Part shown: positions 8,653 to 16,888 of the stretch, one piece after another
Position numbering within the stretch: position 1 is the stretch's first letter
How the letters are laid out: every line of letters begins with the position of its first letter
Assembly: GCF_015674855.1 (NCBI RefSeq)
Contig: NZ_JADMLG010000012.1
Location: 1 to 64,000, forward strand
Direction: 5' to 3'
Source of the DNA: Nocardia bovistercoris
Lineage (GTDB): Bacteria; Actinomycetota; Actinomycetes; Mycobacteriales; Mycobacteriaceae
Length of the DNA: 64,000 nt
The notes under the pieces: model-generated
What the model saw: only the letters and a program-made list of their open reading frames with translations
What the model was told of the DNA's origin: nothing
Databases searched by the model: none
Translations under genes and position numbers: made by a program

Positions 8653-9969
8653 GTGACCGCTGAGGATCATGTCTTCTACCCGTGGAGCGCCCAGGGCGGG
8701 CCGAATCCGGTGCTGATCACCGGCGCGTCGGGGTCCTGGTTCTGGGACGAGACCGGTGCACGGTATCTGGACTTCTCCTCGCAACTGGTGAATGTCAATA
8801 TCGGCCACCAGCATCCGGACATGATCGAGGCCGTGGTCGCGCAGGCCCGGGAGCTGGCCACGATCTCCCCGACCGTCGGCAACCGGGCGCGCAGCGAATT
8901 GGCGCGACTCGTCGTTGAGCGCGCGCCCGGCGACCTGAACCGGGTGCTGTTCACCACCGGCGGCGCGGAGGCCGTCGAACACGCGGTGCGGTTGGCGCGC
9001 AGCTACACCGGCCGCACCAAGATGCTGGCCGCCTACCGCTCGTATCACGGCGGCACCGGCGTCGCGATCGGGTTGACCGGTGAGCCGCGCCGGTGGGGCG
9101 CCGAACCGACCAATGTGGATGTGGTGCGGTTCTTCGGTCCGTACCTGTACCGCTCGCCGTGGGGGGCGCGGACACCGGAGGAGGAGACCGCCGCCGCCCT
9201 GACCCACCTGCGGCAGGTCATCGAGGCCGAGGGCCCCGCGCATATCGCCGGGCTCATCATGGAGACGGTGGTCGGCACCAACGGCGTGCTCGTCCCGCCG
9301 CCCGGCTATCTCGCCGGGGTGCGCGCGCTGTGTGACGAATTCGGCATCGTCTACATCGCCGACGAGGTGATGGTCGGCTTCGGCCGGGTCGGTGAGTGGT
9401 TCGCGGTCGACGCCTTCGAGGTCGCGCCCGACATCCTCACCTTCGCCAAGGGCGTGAACTCCGGCTATGTCCCGCTCGGCGGCGTGCTCATCGCCGAACG
9501 CATCGCTCGCCGCTACGACGACACCCCGTATCCGGGCGGACTCACCTACGCGGGCCATCCGCTGGCCTGCGCGGCGGGCGTGGCCTCGATCGGGGTGTTC
9601 GAACGCGACGGCATCCTCGAGCACGTGCGGTCGGTCGGCGCGCAGGTCCTCGGCAAGGGGCTGGAGGAGTTGGCTGCCCGCCATCCCAGCGTCGGTGAGG
9701 TGCGCGGACTCGGCTACTTCTGGGCGCTGGAACTCGTGCGTGACCCGCACACCCGGGAACCGCTGATCCCGTTCGCGGCCACCGGTGCGCTCGCCGAACC
9801 CATGAACGAGGTGACCGCCGCGGCCAAGGCGCGCGGACTGTGGCCGTTCAACGCGGGCAACCGATTCCAGATCGCGCCGCCGCTCACCACCACCGCCGAG
9901 GAGATCCGGCTCGGACTCGACATCGTGGATGAGGTGCTGGAGGTGGCCGATCGCCATGTCGGGACTTAG
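8653..9969 (+). CDS. class III PLP-dependent aminotransferase (likely beta-alanine or omega-amino acid transaminase)
   Basis: A 438-aa fold-type I aminotransferase. Class III features are present: 'LFTTGGAEAVEHAVRLAR', 'SYHGGTG', the PLP aspartate in 'YIADEVMVGFGR', and the Schiff-base lysine in 'LTFAKGVNSGYVPLGG'. After the ureidopropionase step the product is beta-alanine, so transamination to malonate semialdehyde is the natural role; other omega-amino acids are possible. Start: the frame is open from 8605, but GAGGG at 8640-8644 is well placed for GTG 8653. The 3' end overlaps the next gene by 14 bases. Confidence 0.85.
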   Translation: MTAEDHVFYPWSAQGGPNPVLITGASGSWFWDETGARYLDFSSQLVNVNIGHQHPDMIEAVVAQARELATISPTVGNRARSELARLVVERAPGDLNRVLFTTGGAEAVEHAVRLARSYTGRTKMLAAYRSYHGGTGVAIGLTGEPRRWGAEPTNVDVVRFFGPYLYRSPWGARTPEEETAAALTHLRQVIEAEGPAHIAGLIMETVVGTNGVLVPPPGYLAGVRALCDEFGIVYIADEVMVGFGRVGEWFAVDAFEVAPDILTFAKGVNSGYVPLGGVLIAERIARRYDDTPYPGGLTYAGHPLACAAGVASIGVFERDGILEHVRSVGAQVLGKGLEELAARHPSVGEVRGLGYFWALELVRDPHTREPLIPFAATGALAEPMNEVTAAAKARGLWPFNAGNRFQIAPPLTTTAEEIRLGLDIVDEVLEVADRHVGT

Positions 9970-11521
9970 CGAGCTACAGACGGACCGGGAGTTCGTACCG
10001 CCCGCGCTCGAGGATCGACAGGAGACCGATCCGCGCCCGCCGTTCGCGCGCACCGGTGTGTGGTCCGTCGCCGCCGTCGCGGCGGGCGTGCTGCTGTTCT
10101 CGGCGGGCCGGTACGGCTATTTCGGCGACGAACTCTATTTCCTCGCCGCGGGCCGCCGCCCGGCCTTCGGCTACGCCGATCAGGGTCCGGCGCTGCCGCT
10201 GCTCGCCCGGTTCATGGACATCCTCGCCCCCGGCTCCTACTTCGTCCTGCGGTGGCCCTCGGTGCTGCTGACCGTGCTGGCGATCGTGCTGACCGCCGTG
10301 ATCGCGCGCGAATTCGGCGGCGGCCGTGCGGCCCAGACCGGCGCCGCGCTCGCCTACGCGACCTCGCCGTTCCTGCTGCTGCAGGGCAAGATGCTGACCA
10401 CCAACGCCGTCGACACCGCGCTGTGGGTGGTGATCACGTGGCTCGTGGTGTGCTGGGTGCGTACCCGGCGCGACCTGCTGCTGTTCGCGGCGGCGCTGGT
10501 GACCGCGATCGACATGCAGGTCAAGTGGCTGATCCCGTTCTTCTGGATCTGTGTGGTGAGCGCGGCGCTGCTGGTCGGTCCGCGCGCGCTGGCGCGCCGC
10601 CCGCTGCTGTGGCTCGGCGGGGCGATCGTGGTCGCGGCGACCGTGCCGCAACTGGTCTGGCAGTCCGGGCACGGCTGGCCGCAACTGCGCATGGGCGAGG
10701 TCATCAGCGGGGAACAGGGCATTCTCGGCGGACGGGTGATGTTCGTGCCGCTTGGCATCCTGCTCGCGGGCTGTCTCGGCGCGGTGGTGCTGCTCTACGG
10801 CGGGTGGGCGCTGTTGCGTCATGCCTCGCTGCGGCCCTACCGGTTCCTCGGTGTCGCTGCCGTCGCGCTCACGCTGATCTTCCTGGCGCTCGGCGGCCGT
10901 GTCTACTACATGGCAGGCATGTACGCCGTCGTGCTGGCGGCGGGCGCCGTCGGGCTCGTGGAGTTCGCACGAAAGCTGCGACCGACCATGCGGCGTGGCG
11001 CGGTGGTGTCGGCGGCCCTTTTCGCGACGGCCGCCACCGGTCTGGTGCTCTACGACACACCGTGGCGCTCGCCCGAGCGGATCGCGCCGCCGCGTGACGA
11101 CGCCGAGGCCGCGATCAATATCGGCGTCTACGGCGAATTCGGCTGGCCCGAACTCACCGCGGCGGTCGACGAGGTCTACGCCGGAATGCCACCGGCGGAA
11201 CAGGAACGCGCGGTGCTGCTCACCGACACCTACTGGCAGGCGAGCGCGCTCGACCAGCTCGGCCGCGACCGGCTGCCGCCCGTGCACAGCGCCAGCCGCG
11301 GCTTCGGATACTTCGGCGCCCCAGCGGATTCGGCGAGCGCGGTGATCGCCGTCGGCGTGAACGAGGGCTTCCTGCGCTGGAACTTCGACGAGATCCGCCC
11401 GGCGGGCGCCGTCGACACCCGACTCGGCTATCCGGGCAATACGCAAGGGGTCACCGTCTGGGTGTGCACCGGGCGACGGCATCCGTGGTCGGAGGTCTGG
11501 ACCGATCTCATGCACCTCTAG
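9956..11521 (+). CDS. GT39/ArnT-like polytopic membrane glycosyltransferase
   Basis: A 521-aa membrane protein with about ten hydrophobic segments up to residue ~360 and a soluble C-terminal domain. The N-terminal loop carries the family acidic motif ('YGYFGDELYFLAAGRR'), followed by 'GYADQGPALPLLARF'. Both are typical of ArnT/PMT-type transferases that use polyprenyl-phosphate sugars at the outer face of the membrane. The acceptor is unknown. The ATG at 9956 lies inside the 3' end of the aminotransferase (14-base overlap), which suggests translational coupling although the functions look unrelated. Confidence 0.8.
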   Translation: MSGLSELQTDREFVPPALEDRQETDPRPPFARTGVWSVAAVAAGVLLFSAGRYGYFGDELYFLAAGRRPAFGYADQGPALPLLARFMDILAPGSYFVLRWPSVLLTVLAIVLTAVIAREFGGGRAAQTGAALAYATSPFLLLQGKMLTTNAVDTALWVVITWLVVCWVRTRRDLLLFAAALVTAIDMQVKWLIPFFWICVVSAALLVGPRALARRPLLWLGGAIVVAATVPQLVWQSGHGWPQLRMGEVISGEQGILGGRVMFVPLGILLAGCLGAVVLLYGGWALLRHASLRPYRFLGVAAVALTLIFLALGGRVYYMAGMYAVVLAAGAVGLVEFARKLRPTMRRGAVVSAALFATAATGLVLYDTPWRSPERIAPPRDDAEAAINIGVYGEFGWPELTAAVDEVYAGMPPAEQERAVLLTDTYWQASALDQLGRDRLPPVHSASRGFGYFGAPADSASAVIAVGVNEGFLRWNFDEIRPAGAVDTRLGYPGNTQGVTVWVCTGRRHPWSEVWTDLMHL

Positions 11522-11524
11522 GCT
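11519..11524 (+). promoter_or_regulatory. -10 element of a likely leaderless transcript
   Basis: TAGGCT ends 6 bases before ATG 11531, with no ribosome site. Its first three bases are the stop codon of the upstream GT39 gene. Confidence 0.45.
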
Positions 11525-11530
11525 TGGACG

Positions 11531-11896
11531 ATGACCGGGCAGACCGAAATCTGGCACAACCCGCGGTGCACCAAGAGCCGCAACGCCGCCGCCCACCTGG
11601 ACGCGGCCGGAGTCGACTACACCGTGCGCCGCTACCTCGACGACCCGCCAACCGCCGACGAACTGCGCGCGGTACTGGCCCGCCTCGACGCCGAACCGTG
11701 GGACATCACCCGCACCGGCGAACAGATCGCGAAGGATCTCGGCATGACCGACTGGGGTCGCGGTCCCGCCGACCGGGAACGTTGGATCGAGGCGCTCGCG
11801 GCGAATCCGAAACTCATCCAACGCCCCATCGTGCTCACCGCCGACGGCGCCGCGGTGCTGGCCCGCACCGAGGAATCGCTGCGCACGCTCGGCTGA
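11531..11896 (+). CDS. ArsC/YffB-family arsenate reductase-like protein
   Basis: A 121-aa thioredoxin-fold protein. The redox/catalytic cysteine is C13 in 'IWHNPRCTKSR', and the arginine-containing C-terminal segment 'IQRPIVLTADG' matches the glutaredoxin-linked ArsC family. It could reduce arsenate with a small-thiol partner. No arsR, arsB or acr3 gene is adjacent, so an arsenic role is unproven; YffB-type relatives have no settled function. It appears to be transcribed from its own leaderless promoter. Confidence 0.85.
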   Translation: MTGQTEIWHNPRCTKSRNAAAHLDAAGVDYTVRRYLDDPPTADELRAVLARLDAEPWDITRTGEQIAKDLGMTDWGRGPADRERWIEALAANPKLIQRPIVLTADGAAVLARTEESLRTLG

Positions 11897-11947
11897 GCGC
11901 CGGTCACGGCGGCATTCGGCGCACCGCCGGTGGACTCCGACACCCGG

Positions 11948-11953
11948 TAGGGT
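11948..11953 (+). promoter_or_regulatory. -10 element of a likely leaderless transcript
   Basis: TAGGGT ends 7 bases before ATG 11961, and no ribosome site is present. Confidence 0.5.
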
Positions 11954-11960
11954 CGCCCGC

Positions 11961-12641
11961 ATGAAGGTACAGTTGCGCCACAACCCCGCCTCGACGATCG
12001 CGCGGTGCTTCCTGGCGGGCGGCGAGCCGATGCGGGTCGAGAGCGGCGCCATGGTGGCCCATTCGGCCGGAGTCGGCTTGCAGGCGAAGGCCGAGGGCGG
12101 CATTCTCGCGGGCCTGAAGCGTTCGGTCCTCGCGGGCGAATCGTTCTTCGTCTCCACGTTCACCGCGCCGCCGCAGGGCGGGTGGGTCGACGTCGCGCCC
12201 GCGCTGCCCGGCGACATGCTGAATCTTCAGATCAGCGAGGACCGCCCGTATTTCATCAGCCGCGGCGGCTGGATCGCGAATTCGCATGGCGTGCAGGTGG
12301 AAAGCAAGTGGGGCGGATTCTCGAATCTGTTCGGCGGCGAGGGCGGTTTCGGATTACGCGCGCACGGGTCCGGGGAAATCGTGGTGGGAGTTTTCGGGGC
12401 GATCGACGTGATCGATCTCCAACCCGGCGAACCGATCACCATCGACACCGGGCACGTGGTCGCCTACGACCTGTCGATGAATTTCACCATCCGGCGCGCG
12501 GTGTCCGGTCGATCGATCCAATCGCTGAAATCCGGCGAAGGCTTCGTCTTCGATTTCGTCGGGCCGGGCCGAGTGCTGTTGCAGACCCGGAATCCGGGGG
12601 CGTTCGCCGCCTGGGCAGGCTCGATGGTCTCCTCGGGCTGA
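11961..12641 (+). CDS. AIM24/TIGR00266-family protein
   Basis: A 226-aa all-beta protein of the AIM24 family ('AMVAHSAGVGLQAKAEGGI', 'SGEIVVGVFGAIDVIDLQPG', 'TIDTGHVVAYD'). These proteins are tryptophan RNA-binding attenuator-like beta folds found in bacteria and mitochondria. Their biochemical role in bacteria is not established. No signal peptide is visible, so it is probably cytoplasmic. It follows the arsC-like gene by 64 bases on the same strand but seems to have its own leaderless start. Confidence 0.85.
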   Translation: MKVQLRHNPASTIARCFLAGGEPMRVESGAMVAHSAGVGLQAKAEGGILAGLKRSVLAGESFFVSTFTAPPQGGWVDVAPALPGDMLNLQISEDRPYFISRGGWIANSHGVQVESKWGGFSNLFGGEGGFGLRAHGSGEIVVGVFGAIDVIDLQPGEPITIDTGHVVAYDLSMNFTIRRAVSGRSIQSLKSGEGFVFDFVGPGRVLLQTRNPGAFAAWAGSMVSSG

Positions 12642-12730
12642 CGGGTGGAAGTCACCGTCCGTTAATCCGCGCGACACAAACGTGGTCGATGCTGTTGGCT
12701 CGCATCGATCCCGACCCAGAGGAATTCTTC

Positions 12731-12802
12731 ATGGAACTGCTGGCCGTACTCGCCAATTTCCTTCAGACCCTTTCCGCCGCGAGCGCGGGAAGCGCGGCGT
12801 AG
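12731..12802 (+). CDS. 23-residue peptide gene
   Basis: A short frame with GAGGA seven bases before its ATG. It encodes a peptide with a hydrophobic, amphipathic-looking N-terminal half (MELLAVLANFLQTL) and a small-residue tail (SAASAGSAA). A strong terminator hairpin begins 18 bases after the stop. That makes a complete small transcription unit in the 236 bases between the AIM24 and Nudix genes. I do not recognise the peptide. It could be a small membrane-active or regulatory peptide, or a chance frame. Confidence 0.5.
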   Translation: MELLAVLANFLQTLSAASAGSAA

Positions 12803-12820
12803 TAGCGCGATGGAAAACAC

Positions 12821-12854
12821 GGCCCGCCGAAATATCCGGCGGGCCGTTTTCTTT
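12821..12854. terminator. bidirectional intrinsic terminator
   Basis: A perfect 9-bp stem (GGCCCGCCG / CGGCGGGCC, 7-base loop) is followed by GTTTTCTTT on the + strand and by GTGTTTTCC on the - strand. It lies between the peptide gene and the convergent Nudix gene and can serve both. Confidence 0.85.
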
Positions 12855-12877
12855 CGGGTCGATCCGGGTTTCCGGCG

Positions 12878-13408
12878 TCACGCGAGCAGATCGTCGACCA
12901 GTACTCGGGTATCGGGGACGAACGGCCACTCCGGGTCGTCGAGTCGCGCTCGCAATTCGGCGTCGGTCCACCACCAGCCGTCGGCGATCTCCTCGGGTTG
13001 GTGCCGGATCGGCCCGTCGTAGCGCAGTTCGTAGGCGAACAGGTGGCAGCGCATCGGCGCGCCCGCCCACTCGCCGTCCCAGGACGCGCTCGCCATCGGC
13101 AGCGGCGCCGCGTCCTGCGACACCGTGATGCCGAGTTCTTCGGCCAGTTCGCGCACGGCGGTCTCCTGCGGACTCTCACCGGGACCGACCACACCGCCCG
13201 CCAGGCAGTCGTGCATGCCCGCGAACACCATCTTGGTGTCGGTGCGCCGGTGCACGTAGACCCGCTCGCCGTCGCGGGAGCGGACCAGCACGCCCGCACT
13301 CGCGTGCCACAGCCCGTCCCGATAGACCCGCGCGCGGTCGGCGGCGCCGGTGACCCGGCCCGACCGGTCGTAGACGGCGATCTGCTCCGAACTCTGCTGC
13401 GCGAACAC
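12878..13408 (-). CDS. Nudix hydrolase
   Basis: A 176-aa Nudix protein. The full Nudix box (GX5EX7REUXEEXGU) lies at residues 72-94, with 'GPGESPQETAVRELAEELGI' containing the metal-binding glutamates. The N-terminal region ('YDRSGRVTGAADRARVYRDG', 'HASAGVLV', 'VYVHRRTDTK') resembles the IDI/NUDIX subgroup that includes isopentenyl-diphosphate isomerase-like hydrolases. The substrate, a nucleoside diphosphate derivative, is unknown. The GTG at 13408 is preceded by a -10 hexamer at leaderless spacing. Confidence 0.9.
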   Translation of the reverse strand: MFAQQSSEQIAVYDRSGRVTGAADRARVYRDGLWHASAGVLVRSRDGERVYVHRRTDTKMVFAGMHDCLAGGVVGPGESPQETAVRELAEELGITVSQDAAPLPMASASWDGEWAGAPMRCHLFAYELRYDGPIRHQPEEIADGWWWTDAELRARLDDPEWPFVPDTRVLVDDLLA

Positions 13409-13414
13409 CGGTCG

Positions 13415-13420
13415 AGGGTA
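13415..13420 (-). promoter_or_regulatory. -10 element of a likely leaderless transcript
   Basis: On the minus strand TACCCT ends 6 bases before GTG 13408; there is no ribosome site. Confidence 0.5.
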
Positions 13421-13426
13421 GCGGCC

Positions 13427-14323
13427 TCAGCCGTCGGCGCGGCGCGACTTGGTCCGCACGGGTTTCGCGCCCGGCTTCGGCGCGCTCGCCCGACGCTCGA
13501 CCGTCGCGCGCTCGGCCACGGCGGACTCCGCCGCCACCCGCCGGTGCACGAGATACTGCTGCGCCGCCGTCCAGGCGTTGTTCGCCACCCAGTACACCAG
13601 GATCGCGATCGGCAGCACCGCTCCGCCGAGTAGCGCGCCCGCCGGGAACACCCACAGCGTGAGCGTGTTCAGCAGTCGCGCCTGCGGCATGTCGGGGTCT
13701 TGGCGGGCGACCGCGATGCGCGCGGTGAGATGTGTGGCGACCGCCGCGACGACCATGAGCGTGATCGACACCGCGGCGACCGCGACACCGGCGTGGCCCG
13801 CGAGTGTCGCCGACAGCGGCGCGCCGAACAGGTCGGCGTCGAGGAAGGACCGCACGTCGGCGGCGTCGAAGACGTAGTTGGGGGTGGCGGCGTTCTGTTC
13901 GGGGGTCATCGGCGTCGCGATCGCCTGGAACGGCAGGTGGCCGACCGCCGTGGTGCGGTCGAAGGAGCGCAGCACGTGGAACAGGCCGAGGAAGACCACG
14001 CCCTGCACCAGCGCGGGGAGGCAGCCGACGAAGAGGCCGACGCCGTGTTCGGCGTGCAGCGCGCGGATCTGCTCGCTCTGCTCGGCGCGGTCGTTCGCGT
14101 TGGCGCGCTGGATGGCGGCGACGCGCGGTCGCAGGCGGCGCATGGCGGCCTGGTTGCGCGCCTGCTTCAGGAAGGACGGGATCAGGGCCGCGCGGAAGGT
14201 CGCGATGAGGCAGATCACGGCGAGCACCCAGGCCACGCCGGAGGCGGGTCCGAAGGCGGCCGCGAAGACGGTGTGCCACAACCGGAGTACGGCGGACACG
14301 GGGTAATAGACGATATCGAGCAT
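13427..14323 (-). CDS. yidC: YidC/Oxa1-family membrane protein insertase
   Basis: A 298-aa insertase that helps membrane proteins fold and insert. The Oxa1 pattern is visible: 'LDIVYYPVSAVL' at the start, a first membrane segment with 'FRAALIPSFLKQARNQAAM', the cytoplasmic helical region 'MRRLRPRVAAIQRANAND', 'LPALVQGVVFLGLFHVLRS', and late membrane helices ('PIAILVYWVANNAWTAAQQ'). A basic tail follows. It may be a second YidC copy: the housekeeping yidC normally sits beside rpmH/rnpA, and here the neighbour is a DUF6412 gene. The ATG at 14323 has AGGTG seven bases upstream. Confidence 0.88.
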   Translation of the reverse strand: MLDIVYYPVSAVLRLWHTVFAAAFGPASGVAWVLAVICLIATFRAALIPSFLKQARNQAAMRRLRPRVAAIQRANANDRAEQSEQIRALHAEHGVGLFVGCLPALVQGVVFLGLFHVLRSFDRTTAVGHLPFQAIATPMTPEQNAATPNYVFDAADVRSFLDADLFGAPLSATLAGHAGVAVAAVSITLMVVAAVATHLTARIAVARQDPDMPQARLLNTLTLWVFPAGALLGGAVLPIAILVYWVANNAWTAAQQYLVHRRVAAESAVAERATVERRASAPKPGAKPVRTKSRRADG

Positions 14324-14409
14324 GGGGGAGCACCTGACTGGTGAACGTGCCTGTGGCACGTGCGGATACGGTCGGCGACGGCCGACGACTCCCACGAAAG
14401 GGACAGTCG

Positions 14410-14706
14410 TCAGCGCGCGACCGCGCCCGGTGCTCTCGGTCGGGGACGGCCAGGAGAATCCGGGTTGCTCTGGCGCAGGTAGGCGCCGCGTCGGCGGCGG
14501 CGCGCGGAAGCGGGCGGTCCGGGTGCCGCGACGGGGACGGGAACCGGGACGGCTCTTGGAGTTCCGAGCGCGACGACGGCGACGGTGGCGACCGCGCCGA
14601 GCAGGATCAGCGCGCCGGAATCACCGGCGGGTGCGGCGCCGAGCAGCAGGAAAGGCGCGAGGACGGCGAGGACCGAGGAGACGGTCAGCCACGCGCGCGA
14701 GAACAC
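14410..14706 (-). CDS. DUF6412-type small membrane protein
   Basis: A 98-aa protein with two hydrophobic segments (residues ~4-24 and ~30-47, 'LLLGAAPAGDSGALILLGAV'), a Pro-rich stretch and a C-terminal basic motif ('GAYLRQSNPDSPGRPRPRAP'). The tail motif recurs in actinobacterial DUF6412 proteins that, as I recall, lie beside yidC-like genes. It is 86 bases upstream of, and on the same strand as, the insertase, so it may be a partner. Start: the GTG at 14706 is supported by a -10 hexamer six bases upstream. Confidence 0.7.
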   Translation of the reverse strand: MFSRAWLTVSSVLAVLAPFLLLGAAPAGDSGALILLGAVATVAVVALGTPRAVPVPVPVAAPGPPASARRRRRGAYLRQSNPDSPGRPRPRAPGAVAR

Positions 14707-14712
14707 GGTTCG

Positions 14713-14718
14713 AGCATA
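14713..14718 (-). promoter_or_regulatory. -10 element of a likely leaderless transcript
   Basis: On the minus strand TATGCT ends 6 bases before GTG 14706, which supports that start for the DUF6412 gene. Confidence 0.5.
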
Positions 14719-14735
14719 CGTGCCGTGCGGCGGAA

Positions 14736-15572
14736 CTACGCGCTCGCGTCGCACGCCCAGGCGCTGTCGCCCAGATCCCAGTCGCGGGTCGCGTCCAGCG
14801 CCGCGGGGACCAGTCCGAAGGTGCGGCGGCAGGTGCGGGTGAAGTGGGCGCCGTCGTCGAATCCGGCGGCGTGGGCGGCCTCGGTCAGTTCGTCGCCGCA
14901 GCGCACACGGACGATGGCCATGCGCAGCCGCAGCCACAATATGTAGGGCCGCAGCGGAATGCCGACCTGGGCGGCGAACAGATGCGACAGCCGGGTCGGG
15001 GAGAGTCCGACGCGCCGGGCCACGTCGGCGCCGCGCACGGTGCGGTCGGGCACCAGCGTTGGCAGCATGCGCAGTGCCTCGGTGACCGCCGTGTGGCGGG
15101 CGACGGTGCGCGTGGACTCCCGGTCGCCGCGCAACTCGGCGACGATCGCGCCGACCTGGTCGGCGAGGGCGGGACGGCGCAGGTCGACGGCGGGGGGACG
15201 GTGGCCGCCGGTCCAGCCGTCGGTGTGGGCGCGCCGGTCCGCGGCCGCGCCTGCCACCGTCTCCGGATCGAGGTAGAGCGCCGCGCCGTGGGCGGCGCCC
15301 GCGTCGATGCGGTGCGGCGCGTCGGCGGGCACGATGACCAGCGTGCCGCGGTGGTGCACGCCGCTGGCGTCCATCACGGTCAGGGGGGTGGTCGCGGCGA
15401 GCACCTGGACGGCGTGGTGGGCGTGCAGCGCGGTCTCGCCGATCGTGCCGCCGAAGGCGAGGATGCCGGGCCGCAGCATGGCTGTCGCGCAACATGTCTC
15501 GTCGGGCGGGCGCGATTCGCCCGGAATGCGGGGTGTCGCGGACACTCCCTCGGTGACCAGAGCCTTCTCCAT
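14736..15572 (-). CDS. AraC-family transcriptional regulator
   Basis: A 278-aa regulator. The N-terminal half is cupin-like ('ALHAHHAVQVLAATTPLTVM', 'IVPADAPHRIDAG'). The C-terminal ~90 residues contain both AraC helix-turn-helix units ('ADVARRVGLSPTRLSHLFAA' and 'TEAAHAAGFDDGAHFTRTCR'). GGGAG lies six bases before ATG 15572. Its effector and target are unknown. The neighbouring DUF6412 and yidC genes lie downstream on the same strand, 29 bases away, and may be co-transcribed. Confidence 0.9.
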   Translation of the reverse strand: MEKALVTEGVSATPRIPGESRPPDETCCATAMLRPGILAFGGTIGETALHAHHAVQVLAATTPLTVMDASGVHHRGTLVIVPADAPHRIDAGAAHGAALYLDPETVAGAAADRRAHTDGWTGGHRPPAVDLRRPALADQVGAIVAELRGDRESTRTVARHTAVTEALRMLPTLVPDRTVRGADVARRVGLSPTRLSHLFAAQVGIPLRPYILWLRLRMAIVRVRCGDELTEAAHAAGFDDGAHFTRTCRRTFGLVPAALDATRDWDLGDSAWACDASA

Positions 15573-15712
15573 CGGACGCTCCCGGCAGGTGACGCGAATC
15601 CCGGTTCGGATCCACCGCCGAGACTATCCGGCGCGAGGAGTCGCGGTGCGGGTTTCGGCCACCTGGTCCAGGAATTCGCCCGCCGGTCGCGAGGCGATCA
15701 CGGTGCGAAGGC

Positions 15713-16888
15713 TCACGGTGCGAAGGACGCGGTTTCCAGACGACGGGCGAGCAGGGCGGCGGTGAGGGTCATCGCGTCGGCGGGCCGGTGCGGGTCGGCG
15801 CCGGTGAGTTCGTGCACCCGCGAGAGCCGATAGGTGACGGTATTGCGGTGCACGTCGAGGGCCCGGGCGGTGGCGAGCTGGTTGAAACCGTTGCGCACGA
15901 ACACCTCCAGGGTCTCGGTCAGCATGGGCTGGGTTCGCAGCGGGGCGAGGACCGCGGCCAGACCGGCCCGCGCCGCGTCGCCGACCGCGACCGTGTACTC
16001 GAAGTGCAGATCCGCGCGCGGGCACAGGATGTCGTCGCGTGCCAGGCAGCGACCGAGTTCGGCGAGCACCTTAGCCTCGGCGAAGGCCGCCGGGATCTCG
16101 GTGCGCGCGGTCGCCACACCGACTCCGACCCAGTACGTGGCTGCGGACGGCAGGGTGGGCGGGGACGGCAGCCGCGCCCGCAGTGCGGCTACGGCGCTCG
16201 CGCCGTCCGCGTCGTCCATGGGTAGCAGCGCCGTCCAGCCGCGCTCGTCGGTCCGCGCGAAAACACCCGGCCCGGCCTCGATCCGCCGTCGCAGCGCCGT
16301 CGCGGCCGCGTCGGCGCCTTCGTCGGTGCGGGTGACCGCGACCAGGTACGCGTCGGTGATCGGCACCGCCGGATCATCGAGCGCCGGGACCGGGTGCTGC
16401 CCGCTCAGCAGCGCGTCGATGATCTCGCGGCGGCGTTCGGACAGCGACCGTCGCGGATCGAGTCCGTGCCGGGCGGCTTCGACGGCGATCCGCGCGAGGA
16501 TGAGCGTGGCGAACTTCCACAGCGCCTGCGACGCGTCGAGCAGCGCCGCCGGTTCCGCCGTCGGTGCCGTCTCGCACACCCGCTCCCACAGCGCGGCGGT
16601 GTCGAGCCGGTACCGGTGCAGCACTTCGGCGGTCGGTACGCCGTCGCGCAGCCGCGCGCGGACGGAGTTCACGAGTTCCCGGCTGTCCTGCTCGCTCGGT
16701 TCGACGCCGCGCCGCAGGTAGTCGAAGAACAGCGCGGCGTTCAACTCGGTCTCGCGGGCGCGCTCCTTCGGCGCGGATCCGCGCGGCCTCGGCACGGCAT
16801 GCCGGGTGTCGCCCCCGACGGCTTCCAGGTGCGGCGCGTCCGGCTCGACTCGCTCCATCGGCGACTCCGGTGTCCGCGATGGCATCAT
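15713..16888 (-). CDS. PucR/CdaR-type helix-turn-helix regulator
   Basis: A 391-aa regulator. The C-terminal ~60 residues hold the PucR-type HTH ('FVRNGFNQLATARALDVHRN', 'TVTYRLSRVHELTG'), and the central region has the diguanylate-cyclase-like GGDEF-remnant fold common in this family ('YWVGVGVATARTEIPAAFAE'). The N-terminal ~150 residues are helical. Proteins of this class often regulate amino acid, purine or lipid catabolism. GGAGG precedes ATG 16888. The neighbours give no clear target. Confidence 0.85.
   Translation of the reverse strand: MMPSRTPESPMERVEPDAPHLEAVGGDTRHAVPRPRGSAPKERARETELNAALFFDYLRRGVEPSEQDSRELVNSVRARLRDGVPTAEVLHRYRLDTAALWERVCETAPTAEPAALLDASQALWKFATLILARIAVEAARHGLDPRRSLSERRREIIDALLSGQHPVPALDDPAVPITDAYLVAVTRTDEGADAAATALRRRIEAGPGVFARTDERGWTALLPMDDADGASAVAALRARLPSPPTLPSAATYWVGVGVATARTEIPAAFAEAKVLAELGRCLARDDILCPRADLHFEYTVAVGDAARAGLAAVLAPLRTQPMLTETLEVFVRNGFNQLATARALDVHRNTVTYRLSRVHELTGADPHRPADAMTLTAALLARRLETASFAP

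Noticed and set aside
6094..10053. Very long minus-strand open frame (1319 codons) opposite the pyrimidine cluster
   Set aside because: It lies antisense to four clearly recognisable enzymes and its translation is low-complexity Arg/Gly/His-rich with no motif; long antisense frames are normal at this GC content.
14322..15833. Plus-strand open frame of 503 codons
   Set aside because: It is antisense to the DUF6412 and AraC genes, whose motifs are clear; the plus-strand translation has none.
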